A stretch of 64,000 bases of DNA from Antedon mediterranea (Eukaryota; Echinodermata; Crinoidea; Comatulida; Antedonidae): the NCBI RefSeq assembly GCF_964355755.1, contig NC_092670.1, forward strand, positions 28,817,795-28,881,794. Direction: 5' to 3'. A model generated the notes under the pieces. The model worked only from the letters and a program-made list of their open reading frames with translations. It had not been told where the DNA came from and ran no database searches. A program made the position numbers and the translations under genes. Positions 26,401 through 37,441 of this stretch are shown piece after piece. How positions within the stretch are numbered: the stretch's first letter is position 1; each line of letters opens with the position of its first letter.

Positions 26401-29400
26401 TTTGAAGAGATGGACAGTACTTTAGCTGTACAGCAGGTATTATTTTCTTCCAGTAGTTTTAAAAATAAAGTACACACAGTATTCCTCAATCGACTAATAT
26501 CCCTGTACCCCCAGTGTTGCTCTTTCGATACTGAAATATAATTTATTGGGATAAAAATTGTGGAGGCACTTGAGAAATGTTTTCAGAGTTGAGACTTAAA
26601 AATTATAATATTAGTATTACCATAACCTAACCCTTAACCTAACTCTACATGATACAGTCACCACTGACTGTAGTACATAAAAATGAGGCAAATATTGTAG
26701 TATTTTGGAAATGCACCACTGAGAATCTTTATAATAATTTATAATTGCCTTCTATATTTAATAGTATATACAGCAGAATATAAGAAGTGACATTGGAAAC
26801 ATAGATAAGATTTTAGAAGCTCCTGATGGCCAAGATGAAGGTGTTTGGAAGTATGAACATTTACGGTAAGAATAAATCCAAAAAGAAATTTAAAACGTTG
26901 ACTGTAAAAGTATACTCGTCCAGTATGCTAATCCAGAGACAATCATAGTTTGTTATACTACATAGCCTATGTAAGTACGTGAACATGATTGGTTGAAACT
27001 GCATCACATGACTACCGCTCCGAGGATCGTAAATCGTATATCCTCGAGTACATGTAAATGATATTGACTGAGTAATTTTCGTGTAATTATCATGTCTCTG
27101 TCAATAACTAAAATCCAGCAAATTCTCGAGTACAATGATTTTCGTGTAGCAACACTCGCATTTGGCGATAAATAAACAAAAGTCATCTACTGGCACACCA
27201 TTACAAGACAATGTTTCATTTGTTGCGCCACGCAACTTGCTTGAAGAAATTAATCAACTAAACTATTTAAAATACTGTATGCATACATAGCATACATGTT
27301 ATTAGTCCTCCTTAGATGTGATGAAAGACCATTTGTGATTGGTTAATACACGCGGTAGTAACCTGTTACGCACGGCGCGCTGAACATCTTGTGATTTGGC
27401 TCCTCGAAGAAGACGAATTATTCGGCCTACCTGATAATAATATTATTATTGTTAATGTAGGTTTATTGATGGAAATTCTTCTGTTAATTTAAATGACCCA
27501 GGCAAAGTGAATATTTTATTGCCAAGGAATCATTAATTAGTAATTATCTATAGTATTCTTCGGAAGGTAAGGTGAATGCAATGCCTAACTAGACAGGCTT
27601 ATATTACAAAGGAGGCCTAGCTATGCCCAGCAGTAGATATTCAACGTGTTGTTGGCATGTAATATAAAAGAGATATCGCCTTTTATATCGGTAAAATATA
27701 AGATTTGACATCCACTCAGAGATTGATATTATGTTCTCGAGAAATATATTTCCCTCAGCTAGTGCTTAGGGAAATATATTTCTCGAGAACATAATATCAT
27801 ACCCTCGGGGATGTCAAATCTTATATTTAACCACTAAGCAATCAATATCTGTATAATCACATGCTGTGTCTGCTTCAAGAAAACTTTCAACCATGTCAAC
27901 TCAGTACAATGTCCTCTATTTTCACACAAGACAAAATCAGGACAATCATTTTTACCAACCAAAAAAGTTAATAATAAATAATTTAGTTTATCTTTTCCGT
28001 ATCTTCATTAAAAGCATACACATAAATTGTTAGCAAATCTGACATAGAATATTTAAGAAGTAAGCCTATTTGCTAAATTAGTCTTGGATATCTCAGTCAC
28101 TAACAAGATCATGTATACAGGTATCGATTGTGTTACTTTGACAGATAAAAATAGTAATATATCTCTGCAAACTTTATATAACAATCATTATCTATGCAAC
28201 CTTAACAGTAATTTTGTGTTTTTTTTTAGACAATTCTGTCTGGAATTGAATGGTTTAGCTGTTAAATTGCAAGTAAGTTTATGATTTAGTCAATTGCATA
28301 AACCTGATACAGTTTATTTAATGATTCTGTATTCTTACAGAATGTAACCCATATGTAACATGTAACAAACTATGTACATTCACAGGGTGGTAGCCATTGT
28401 TCAAGCGTGTCTGTCTGTATCTGTTTTTTATAGCATACACTGTAACTGTTACTGTATTCCAATACCATTATTAAAGTCTTGTAATAAGACTTTTATATGA
28501 TTGTTATTGGTGAGTTAATTTGTTGCTAAAATAATCATTTTTAAAATTAAATGGCTTGTACTGTATAGGCATTAATGTTTACATATTTTGTCAGGTTGAG
28601 TGCAATCCAGAAACATGCACACAGATGACAGCAACTGAGCAATGGATATTCCTGTGTGCAGCTCACAAAACACCAAAAGAGGTAAAGGGCTTTTATTATT
28701 ATCAGCTTCAGTTTATTTTCCATATTAAGATAAATAATAACAAACTACATAATATGAAAGGATGACTAAAAAAGAGCAAAGCTCGTACATGGTTTGGCCA
28801 CCTTATTAATTAGCATCTATCAAGTACCCTTGAGCCTATGACTTTTGAAACATGAAGGCTGATAGTATTTCTAATTGATTAGTATGTTTCGTCAACAGTA
28901 CATTTCAATATTATTAAACATTGGTGTTTTTTTCCAGTGCCCAGCAATAGATTATACTAGACATACCCTGGATGGTGCAGCATGTCTCTTGAATAGTAAC
29001 AAATATTTCCCTAGCCGGTAAAGTATTCTGATGTTATTTTCCTTCTTAAATATCCCTAATTATTACACAGCTTAAATGCCAAGACATGATTTGCACACAA
29101 ATTTAGCCAAAAGAATGGAATTTATAGGTTCCAGGTATCTTTCTTTGTTTAAAATGTCATTAAATCAGACTTTATAACTATCTGAGTAGATTCTTTTTAT
29201 TTGATTGAAGGATTGTGAGTCACATGATATTAATAAATGTTCTATTGCACTTATAATGACTTCATCGATAGTGCAATGCGCGTCAGTAATACAATTTTGT
29301 TTTGCATGTTCATTTTTGTTGCACAGTGAGAAATCACACGCTCGACACAGTGCTAGGCTGTTGTTAAATGATCATGTTCGACCAGCCTCTCATTAAAAGT

Positions 29401-30870
29401 AATGTGTGTTATAAAACAAGTAATGAATGTTTTATATTTGTGAAATGGAGCAGATTTATTTATTTAAAAATGTATTTAGACAGGATAAAAACATATCAGG
29501 TATAGATAATTACATATGGTCCTGTTTTTTTTAGCAATAGATTAAAAACATTCATAAAAGACATCAACAAATACTTACAATAAAACTTTAAATTCACAAT
29601 ACAAAGACAGACAATATTGAAGAGAAATATAGAATAAATTGTTCAGAACAAATATAGTAATAAAATACAAGTGTAAAAAGAGAAAATTCCTAAATACAAT
29701 ACAATAAAGCAGGATTCAAGCAAAATGATAAAATAGTGAGGATCTACCTTGGAAAGACAATTTTGTTATAATTTGATTTGAAATTAAAATAATTTGAAGA
29801 TTATTTAATTTCTTGCAGTTCCATACATGAGCACCAGCGAATTTATTTATTTTTTATTTTATTTTATTCAATCGAAACCAACAGCTCCTCATTATTTTTA
29901 CATTTGTCTTTAATAGGGAGACCCATATTCAGATTGCCTAATGTTATAACCATGTCAAATACCATTTCTGTTTCATAGTCTTAGAGGTGCAGTGCCATTT
30001 TTAAAATGAGCACCCTGGGAATTAGGCCTACTTCTGAAAGAGAAACTTGTCATAAAATGAGTCCAAATAACAATATAAAAATATAACTTTTCATCTTTCA
30101 CTTCATGAAATTATTTGTATACTATATTACGCACTGATTTAAATATTCTTTATTTACAGTGTTAGTATCAAAGAGTCATCAGTTGCAAAGCTTGGATCTG
30201 TATGTCGGAGAGTGTACAGGATATTCTCACATGCATATTTTCATCATAGGACATTGTTTGATGAATATGAGGTAAAGTAACTTTTAATAATGTTAAACAC
30301 ACCATTTGATTGGGTGTCTAGAAAACTCAGATATGATTGGTTGATTACATACCACATGGTAAAATACAAAAAAAGAAAGATTTACATTATTTGACAAGAT
30401 GTGATTAAAATAAAAATAAATACGTTTATTAAATACTATAAAATATACAGAATGACAATTTTTGTGAATGCTGTGAATTCGAGACTGCATGGTGATTGTT
30501 GCACATACCAAAATTCAACCTGTAGTGGGCGGTTAAACGACATCCCAGCATTCAATTGATTGGTTGTTTGAGAAAGTTTGGGTTATTTGAAATTTGGTTT
30601 GTTTCTGTTACTGCAATGACAGATGGCATTAATCTGTAGGTCCTAGGTCGTTTGTCATCACAAATCAATATTTCTTTAATAACTAATTAAGCATATACTT
30701 CCTTTCACCAGAATGAAACTCACCTGTGCAAGCGGTTTACAACATTTGTGATAAAATACAATTTAATGTCAAAAGATAATCTCATCGTTCCCATCCTTGA
30801 AGAGCAGCAGTCTACATTAACTACTCCACAAAACACTACAGTCACTGGAGATGCAAGCCCTGATAGTTAA
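14495..30870 (+). CDS. MOB family member 4 (phocein), eight coding exons
   Basis: Coding exons: 14495-14554, 26374-26436, 26765-26865, 28230-28272, 28595-28681, 28938-29017, 30160-30271, 30712-30870 (stop TAA 30868-30870). They join in phase with GT/AG introns to 234 residues, against about 225 in human MOB4. Exon 1 gives [11 protein letters not shown]; exon 2 onward gives [66 protein letters not shown] and [12 protein letters not shown], all hallmarks of MOB4 rather than MOB1-3. The MOB zinc ligands are visible as C92/C97 and H169 with H173/H174. MOB4 binds striatins in the STRIPAK phosphatase-kinase complex and acts in Hippo signalling, vesicle traffic and neurites. Exon 2 uses the acceptor TTTTTTCAAG, which gives an ungapped match to the family; an upstream CAG at 26354 would break phase. 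The C-terminal tail ([21 protein letters not shown]) is lineage-specific. Intron 1 is 11.8 kb of nested transposons. Confidence 0.96.
15146..17578. mobile_element. Satellite-bearing TIR element, 6-bp duplication
   Basis: The left end reads TGGAGTATGGTCGAAGCGG and the right end is the complement of CGGATTACGGTCGAAGCGG, both continuing into CCGCCA. TATTTA flanks both sides (15140-15145 and 17579-17584). The other arm of the surrounding element (rc of about 25450) has one uninterrupted TATTTATTTATAT at this point, which is the empty site. The cargo is the 75-bp tandem array plus AT-rich DNA; no transposase frame is seen. A 6-bp duplication occurs in several superfamilies, so I leave it unclassified. 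Confidence 0.7.
15400..16815 (+). repeat. 75-bp satellite array, about 19 copies
   Basis: Tandem units of about 75 bp contain TATACAGTATTGCATTAATA, TTTACGTACGGTATTGCCGA and TTTATATCTCGTTTACAT in order. Positions vary A/T or C/T between copies, and a few have 1-6 bp insertions. Because 75 is divisible by three, long artificial open frames run through it. It sits wholly inside the TIR element at 15146-17578. Confidence 0.95.
18045..18182 (+). repeat. Two-copy tandem duplication
   Basis: AAACACACTGAAGAAATCAT followed by CATGAATAAATGG and TATTTTTATT occurs twice, about 70 bp apart, with few differences. It lies in the core of the outer element. The open frame across it is not conserved. Confidence 0.6.
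18303..18551 (+). mobile_element. Harbinger-like 5' end fragment (one end only)
   Basis: The segment opens GGGGCATTCCCACCGTCCGT and has repeated CCGTTCCGTTTT-like motifs, as in Harbinger-type termini. A short frame follows starting [16 protein letters not shown], an acidic beginning like that of transposon nuclease genes. It stops after about 38 residues and no matching right end is nearby. I read it as a truncated fragment; the Harbinger label is tentative. Confidence 0.35.
19699..21147 (-). mobile_element. Non-autonomous Helitron A
   Basis: Read on the minus strand it starts TCTATATATAAATTTACGT after a host A (21148). It ends with a hairpin (GGTACGCGAGCGTACC), then ATCTAG, and a host T (19698). 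This is the Helitron signature: 5' TC, 3' hairpin plus CTAG, insertion between A and T without target duplication. The uninterrupted inverted arm of the host element (about 24113-24130) shows the joined site GAGTTA|TAATAATAATGC. No Rep/helicase is encoded. Copy B lies at 50062-51728 in the opposite orientation. Confidence 0.85.
21425..22090 (+). repeat. Tandem repeat in left arm of the 6.4-kb element
   Basis: Five diverged copies, spaced about 115-180 bp, each contain TTATCCATAATGGATCGACT, ACTGTATTGATTACTGCACA, TTATTTTACTATAAC and, in most, AGTGATATCTGATAAAA. The inverted counterpart in the right arm is at about 23370-23840. ATCCATAATGGAT is itself a palindrome. The array may be an internal transposase-binding block or merely expanded arm sequence. 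Confidence 0.8.
22496..23029 (-). pseudogene. Transposon gene 3' remnant (XPG-like family C-terminus)
   Basis: The minus-strand frame starts GFYRKGK, jumps over an internal deletion, and continues [48 protein letters not shown] and [16 protein letters not shown] frameshift near 22625 follows, after which another frame gives [15 protein letters not shown] and [11 protein letters not shown] before a stop at 22496-22498. It aligns block by block with the broken gene at 54853-56986 ([51 protein letters not shown]). The acidic tail is shared. The inner ends of the inverted arms fall at the FYRKGK codons, so the arms have absorbed part of the gene. Confidence 0.75.
23370..23840 (-). repeat. Tandem repeat in right arm (inverted counterpart)
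   Basis: Reverse-complement copies of the 21425-22090 units, with AGTCGATCCATTATGGATAA and CAATAATCGATACAGTAG. There are fewer copies than on the left arm, so the arms have diverged in copy number since they formed. Confidence 0.75.
25222..25276. repeat. 55-bp near-perfect palindrome
   Basis: TACAAATTGGATAAGCATTA, then TGGGTAT, is followed directly by its complement with almost no loop. Such a short perfect palindrome could extrude as a cruciform. It lies 140 bp outside the 6.4-kb element, inside the outer element. I have no evidence of function. Confidence 0.8.
27696..27826. repeat. Long hairpin in MOB4 intron 3
   Basis: Arms read ATATAAGATTTGACATCC and GATATTATGTTCTCGAGAAA then TATATTTCCCT, around a loop of about 12 bases (CAGCTAGTGCTT). 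The inner stem of about 31 bp is perfect and the outer stem has one bulge. It is transcribed with MOB4 and would give a strong dsRNA hairpin in the pre-mRNA. It is probably a MITE. Confidence 0.75.
29880..30095. repeat. Helitron-A-like fragment in MOB4 intron 6
   Basis: AGCACCCTGGGAATTA, then GAAAGAGAAACTTGT and AAAATGAG, matches the interior of Helitron A at about 19877-19935. Neither Helitron end is present here, so it is either a truncated relative or an older repeat that Helitron A also carries. Confidence 0.45.
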
Positions 30871-31184
30871 AAATAGCTTAAGTTTTAGGATTCATTTGGG
30901 GAAAAAATTGTGTTAGCTTTTTACTCATTGTAATTTTTGTCATTTGTAAATACTGTAACACGATTAATATTATTGTAGTATTATTTAAAGTCAAAGTAGT
31001 CGCATACAGCATCTTTCATAGCAGGTGTATTATTTATATATAGGAATGATACTGCCGAACAAAACAAGCGCATTAACAGGATTTTGTTAAACAGTATTTG
31101 TACTTAGATGAATGAACTGTATTCATCATTTTATAACATGCTTATATTACTGTTTACAAACTTTACATCCTGTTTGTAAGGACA

Positions 31185-31330
31185 TGTGGAGCAGTTGGTT
31201 GTGATATCGTGGGTTTGATTCAAATATTGTCGCTTGTTGCTTGTATCCTTGGGCAAGAAACTTTACTTATGTCTGCCTCTCTCTATCCAGGTGTAGAAAT
31301 AGGTACCAGGTAAGGTCAAGACACAACTTT
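31185..31330 (+). repeat. tRNA-derived SINE fragment
   Basis: GGAGCAGTTGGTTGTGATAT then CGTGGGTTTGATTC look like A- and B-box derivatives. They are followed by CCTTGGGCAAGAAACTTTAC and GTCTGCCTCTCTCTATCCAG. The CTTGGGCAAG-CTTTAC block is common in marine invertebrate SINE bodies. It lies 315 bp downstream of the MOB4 stop codon. Confidence 0.5.
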
Positions 31331-31849
31331 GCACTGATTACTAGCTGCATTATGGAAGCATGTTTCAGAACATTAGCCACTTTATAAATCCAGGATATTA
31401 TTATTTACAGTACTTGATAAATGAAAAAACAGAGAGGAGATATGATTTTCTCCAATAATTCATAAAACCAGTTCTTTTAATCACGTTTGTAGAATTGGTC
31501 TCTCGATCGTTAGGCCTACTATATTCACAGGATATCCATATAATGTTTTATTTTGTGCAAGGTCTTTAATAAGCATGCTACTGTAGGCTAATACTTGCAA
31601 CATTATAACGAAAAGCTTACATAGTGCAACGCTTCTGTTATTGAACCAGGGAAGAGTGAAATTGTAATTGAAATGTTAATTGTAAAACATGTGTTGTTTG
31701 ATTCTGTGTTCCAATATAATTAATTTACAGTCTTGCCAGAAATCCCATTTCAGTTACTTTTTTTCTTTTAGTATCCCCATTTTCCACTTTCTCTGGAAAA
31801 AAATTAGAAACAATTGTTTCTCAACTGATTTGTATCCACCAAAAAAAAG

Positions 31850-32230
31850 TTCCAGCTCATATGGCATAAAATGCAGGGTTTTGCTCATATCTCCTCTTTT
31901 ACATGTATGGACATGATTTTGGTGGCAAAGTATATGTTTTGAGGGTCAAGGAATCAAAATACAGCATTTTTCAAAATGGCCACCTTAAAATACAGATTTG
32001 TGCTCATATCTCAGCTAGTAGAGACATGATTTTGGTGGTAAATGGTCAAGGAATCCAAATACAGCACTAATTTAAAGTTCATCCAATGGCCGCCATTTTG
32101 AAAATCAGAATGGCTGCCATAAAATTCCTAATATCTCAGCTTCTACATCAGATGACTTTTGTGGAAACGTATATGTTTTGAAGGTCAAGGAATCCAAATA
32201 CAGCATTTTTTATTTTACGTGTGTGTACAC
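31850..32230 (+). repeat. Diverged tandem repeat, about 110 bp
   Basis: Three to four copies of a unit with GCTCATATCTC, ACATGATTTTGGTGG, ATATGTTTTGAGG, GTCAAGGAATCCAAATACAG and AAAATGGCC. Identity is moderate. The array ends just before the left end of the 2.7-kb element at 32266, with which it shares AAATGGCCGCCATTTTG-like motifs. Confidence 0.6.
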
Positions 32231-32265
32231 ATTATAGTACAGTCACATATGTAAGAAAAACTAGC

Positions 32266-35002
32266 TCCAGCTCGATATTTGTGCCAAAATAGATTTTATT
32301 GGCTAACTTTGTTATTCTTGAGTTGCTGAATTCAAAAAAGTTAGGTGCCATTTTTTTTCGACCACTCCTTCAGCCGCCATTTTGTATTTCAAAATGGCCG
32401 ACATTCTACACTGAACTTTGTCATCCATGGTATCATCGGAAAGGGAATGTAATACTGATCATTTTATCCCATTACATCCATAAAAAAATACATAGTTACA
32501 TAGTTATTTAACAATAAAACAAGTCACGTGACCAAAAAGGTCAAAAGGTCAACATTTTAATTTTCTCAAATACTTTACTGTTTGGTATCGTAGGATAGCT
32601 TTTTTTATTCTGAATACAGTTTTACTAATATCTATTAGATTTTCCTTTGTTTATTTTCATAATTTTCCAATTATTAAATTGTTTTTAAATGTACAATAAA
32701 AAAGGTCTCCTTCGTATTAAGATAAATACGGTTTTTCTTATTGGTTAAATTACCGTAATTCATTCAAATGTTGGTAACATTTATCTGGTTATAATAACAA
32801 TTTCAGTGTGAAAATACTTTAGTAGGCCTATAAGTTAAGTTTAACTATCAAGATCCTCGATATGCCCGGTTTTCGCATTGCAAGTACAGTAAACAAGGCC
32901 AACAGCCATTAGTCGCGTGCTAAAACGCATAGGGATACCGGACCGACAGACAGATCGACCGACCGACCGACATAGTGAACTATAGAGTCGCGTCCACGCG
33001 ACTAAAAACAAGATCAAACAACCATTGCTTTGCCGGTTGCGACGCAAACATAATCTTGGAGGTAAAGTAATTGATTTTGGTACCTTTTATTTGAACAACT
33101 ACTACAGCAGAAACGTAACTTTGAAAAGGAATTTAGATTTGTCTTAATTCTGCTAGTTATTAAATGCAGTTTTATTTATAACTATATCCAGTGCAGTGGC
33201 GTCTATGTTGTTTTTTTCAAACATGGTTTTCTGCCAATAGCATGGTTGCATGTTGTATAATAATAATAATAATAATTCAAAACGCACCGATGACTGAAAA
33301 GCCGATTCCATCCCCTACCGGTGTGTGGTCGCACTCTTTAAAAAAAAACCACTGCATTTTTGATAAATATAACTGAGAAATGCAGTAAAAGTAACAAAAT
33401 TAAAATACAAATTTATAAAAGGGAATTCAATAACTGAAATCGTTACATACGGTACATATTTATAAAGTGTCTCTGTAGTTAAAAGATTTCGTTTTTCTCA
33501 AACTAATTTGAATATTATTGCTGGAAAGCGGATTTTGTTTCCCTTCTTTCTGATAAGTTCTTAAAGTTAAGTTACCACAAACAAGTATAGTTTGATTAAT
33601 TATTCTATGTAACTTTTAATAACAACGTATAGTTAGGATTTATATTGCGATAATCACAAACCATACGTAAAAATCAAAGGGATCTTTTAGACGTTAAAAA
33701 CACCGTAATTCGTTTCTTTACAATATCGATTGGTATTTTGTAAAGGCAGCAGTAGGACACTGAATTTTCTTTATTTCGTGTAAACTTTATTTAAGGAAAA
33801 CTAATTGATCTTGTTTTTTTTTTCTTAATTCTTAAGATTTTTTCACTGTATAATAATATCAAATGCAAACATTCTGTTTGCTGCACTTATCTGACGTTCA
33901 AAGAGAAAGAGAAAGGCATGCCAATTAACATTGGGATTGTGCACAGATGGCTTTAAATTGTTTGGTACCCGCTTTGACAAAAATACAAATGATTTTGAAC
34001 GCTACGCAAATGATACCATTCCCCGTAGCATTTTTTTCTTTTTACGAAAAATAGAAATGTAAACTACTAAAAATAAAATAGATTCAGAATTTAAAAAGCT
34101 ATCCAACGAAACAAAACAAAGATGTGATTTGACAACAGTTTATTTCACCTTTGTTCACGGACTATAGTTATTTTGATTTTAAATTAAATAACTCGGAAAC
34201 TTGACATTGAAGTTAAGTGTAATCCTGTACCGTACGGTACTTATTCAGTATTAAGATAATATATAATATAATATAAATGGACAATGACAAAGTAGAAAGA
34301 AAAATCAAACAAACATATTTTGAATGAATTGTAAAACCAATAAGAAAAACCGTATTTATCTTAATACGGAGACTATTTTTTCATTGTTAAAATGAGTATA
34401 GCAAGGCATTTAATGAATAGGCAAACTGCCAATTAAAATGTGACATGTTTCGAGCAACTATTCTCATCATCAGAAGAACAGAAAACAACGCCTAAAGTAT
34501 ACTTATATTCCAATAGTACAGGTTGTATGTAAATAAGAAAGTAATTAGCATGATAAAACAACAAGGAACATTTAAAAACAATTTATATACATAATTGGAA
34601 CATTATGACAATAAACAAAGTAAATTAGAATAGATATTAGTAAAACTGTATTCAGAATAAAAAAATCTATCCAACGCTACCAAAAAGTACAGTATTTTGG
34701 TAAAATTGCATTTTGACCTTTTGACATTTATTGGTCACGTGATTTGTTTTATTTCGCAATTACTATGTAACTATGCGTTTATTGATATGGGTGTAATGGA
34801 ATAAAATAATCAGTATTAAATTCCCTTTCCAATGATACCATGGATGACCAACTTTAGTGTGGAAAGTCGGCCATTTTGAAATACAAAATGGCGGCTGAAG
34901 GAGTGGTCGAAAAAAATGGCACCTAACTTTTTTGGATTCAGCATCTCAAGAATAACAAAGTTAGCTAAAAAAAATCAATTTTGGCACAAATATCGAGCTG
35001 GA
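32266..35002. mobile_element. 2.7-kb long inverted-repeat element
   Basis: The ends are TCCAGCTCGATATTTGTGCC and its complement. Inverted arms of about 400 bp follow, sharing GAGTGGTCGAAAAAAATGG, CATCCATGGTATCATCGGAA and ATTCTGAATACAGTTTTACT, with a further matching block near 32700-32760 and 34343-34385. The interior has a CG-rich hairpin (TAGTCGCGT, 32910-33005) with GACC/GACA repeats, and a Penelope-like motif (TGATGATGAGAATAG, minus, near 34460). No transposase frame is seen and no target duplication is clear. Confidence 0.65.
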
Positions 35003-36434
35003 AGACATAATAACCCGTACTATTATCCAGTATCAACAAAACCAAACAAAAAAAGAACAGTAAATAAATAATAAAATAATAAATAAAATTAGTTTCTTTC
35101 AATTTATTGCATGATGAAAAGTTATACATGAAACAAAACATAAACATTAATTATAGACTGGTAGTAGTTAATATTGCCATGAAAAAAGAATCGTGGTCCG
35201 ATCTTAATATCCAAGCAGTCTACAGAAGACTCTCATGGCTAAAAAAGGTATATATATGTCAACAACAGTAATGACAGTATAAATATAAAATATTTTTAAA
35301 AATTAATTCAGTTTAACTGTCCATAAAATTAAATGATAAAAGGTCCAATAAGTTGGTTTTTTACAGAGTTAATGGATATTTAGATTTTCTCATCCTAACT
35401 ATTTGAAAAATATCAGTACTGTAGTTGTGAAACTACGCTCATTACTTTTCTTACTCTAATATTCAGAGGCGTTACCTCTTTTTTAAGTAACTCTTTAATT
35501 AAAGTACTTATTACTATGTTATAAAAAATACCTTTTTCCTAAAATCCATTACATTTTTTGTATTATATTGTTTAGTGGTTTACAGTATATGTACATCATC
35601 AATCATTTGAATAAATCCTATAAAAAGTACAAGTTTAATTATCTAAGATAGGAGCATGTTTTAAGAACAGAATTAGAATTACATTATTTGATTATAAAAA
35701 TTAAACTATTAGCTCTATTATTAAACGTGAACTTGGAAAGAATACCAGTTATACAGGGTGCTTGTGATGTTTAACTTCAAAGAAGAAGTTGTTTAGAATC
35801 CTAGAAGATTTATACAAATATTATTATTATTATTGAACACACTTAAAATTGTATTTAAACAGACACTTTCTAAAATGAAGTAATCGATTGAACATTCTGA
35901 CACACTTTAAAGGGAAATGATTGACATATATTAATTTAAATGAGACTGTTCTATAATAAATCATTTTATGATCAGATAGTAGAATGAAATGACAGCACTA
36001 TAAAATACTTTACATGAAAACAAAAAGACAAATTTCCCAGTACAATTCTAGTTATTTTGATACTCCATGTGTATGGAAGAATATATATTAAATTTGTTGA
36101 TTTCAATGATATATTCTTTGATGGAAACAGGAGTTGTTATTCTAATTAACAACTCCCTGACGGAAGCATGCTATAGCCACAATTGTGTGTAATGAACAAT
36201 CATTTAAACTTTCTCAAAGATCTAGGAGTGGAGCTGTAGCTTGGTGGTTTAAATGCTCTACTAGGGAACAACAAGAAAATGGCTTTATAGTATAGATACT
36301 AGCGATTATAACTTGTTCATGTCAGATGATAATCAGTGATAATTCACACAATTTCAATAATAATCATTATACTTTATTGATTCATTAAATTTCAAATTCA
36401 AATAACATAAATGTTTATATGATGAAACAAACTA
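35003..36434. other. Intergenic between MOB4 and the Death-domain gene
   Basis: AT-rich spacer with no gene-like frame. It holds a partial SINE head at about 36226-36290 (GGAGTGGAGCTGTAGCTTGG). The two flanking genes converge here (MOB4 on +, Death-domain gene on -), so the interval should hold both 3' ends. Confidence 0.5.
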
Positions 36435-37363
36435 ACGCCCGTATTCTTAAACTGGACTTTAGTCGTAGTTCGAAGTTCGACTTGAAAAAGTCGTAGTTCG
36501 AGCTATTACTTCAAATTCGATTCAAAAACGAAGTAGTCGAAGTTTGCAGTTCGACTTAATGAAGTCGAGCTTTTAGTCGAGTTGCACACGTCTGGGTAAC
36601 AAAGGCTATACATTGGCCAATGACAAGAGAGTATTTGAGGAGCAGACGAAATTTTGCGCATTGATATCACTTTCCATTTCTTACAACACTTTTTACGCAT
36701 CAGGACTATATACATGAAAAATAATTTTAATCGTTAATTATTAGAACAATATCAGTATTAATTTAACAGTGAAGTATATTTGATTAACAACAAATAAAAT
36801 CTTCAACATATATTTAGGAACCATGGCGGTACGGTAACTTTTATATTTTCTAGGCCCCCAACAAAGTATGATCGCGACGAACCACGCACTTCATAGCGTG
36901 ACAAGAAAGCGCTAGGCCCCCTAAACATTCCATCGCGTGGTGAATTGCCGCATCTCCCATTGTCGCTATGGCGTGACGTAGCTCAAGTCGGACTTGCGCG
37001 AAGAAAATAATATAATTTGTATACAGTTGTAAATAAAGTTGATTTTCATTATTATAACTTATACCAATGTATATTTAATTAAGCTAATATGAATATAGAT
37101 ATTTCATTCTTCAATATCTGGCCAATATAACAACTCAATGACTGTTACATTTTTTATAAACATCGTTTAAAAACCATTTAGTCGACCATTTAGCCTGCCC
37201 CCTCCAGGACTAAAAAAATCGATCAAAATCCGTCTCGATTTAGTCGAGGTTGGCCTGATTTAGTCGGTGATTTAGTTGAAGTTCGGTTTATGAATTAAAA
37301 TGACGTCATTTTTTTAGTTTTAGCTCGAACTACGACTAAAGTCCGGTTTAAGAATACGGGCGA
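36435..37363. mobile_element. MITE-like element, CGCCCGTATTCTTAAAC ends
   Basis: The left end CGCCCGTATTCTTAAAC, then TGGACTTTAGTCGTAGTTCG, is mirrored at 37315-37362. The dinucleotide TA flanks both sides if one terminal base is allowed to mismatch. The arms hold many short TCGAAGTTCGA-like palindromic units, giving a highly structured sequence. The element ends 79 bp from the stop codon of the Death-domain gene, so it lies in or beside the 3' UTR. Confidence 0.7.
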
Positions 37364-37441
37364 TAGAGTATGGTGCTAGTAAGTGAATGCACATCTCAAT
37401 ACAGTAGATCTGATCGATTGATTCCTATCACAGCATTCACA

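Noticed and set aside
32511-32518. MOB4 polyadenylation signal AATAAA
   Set aside because: It is 1.6 kb past the stop and inside the arm of the 32266-35002 element. No closer hexamer was convincing, so the 3' end is left open.
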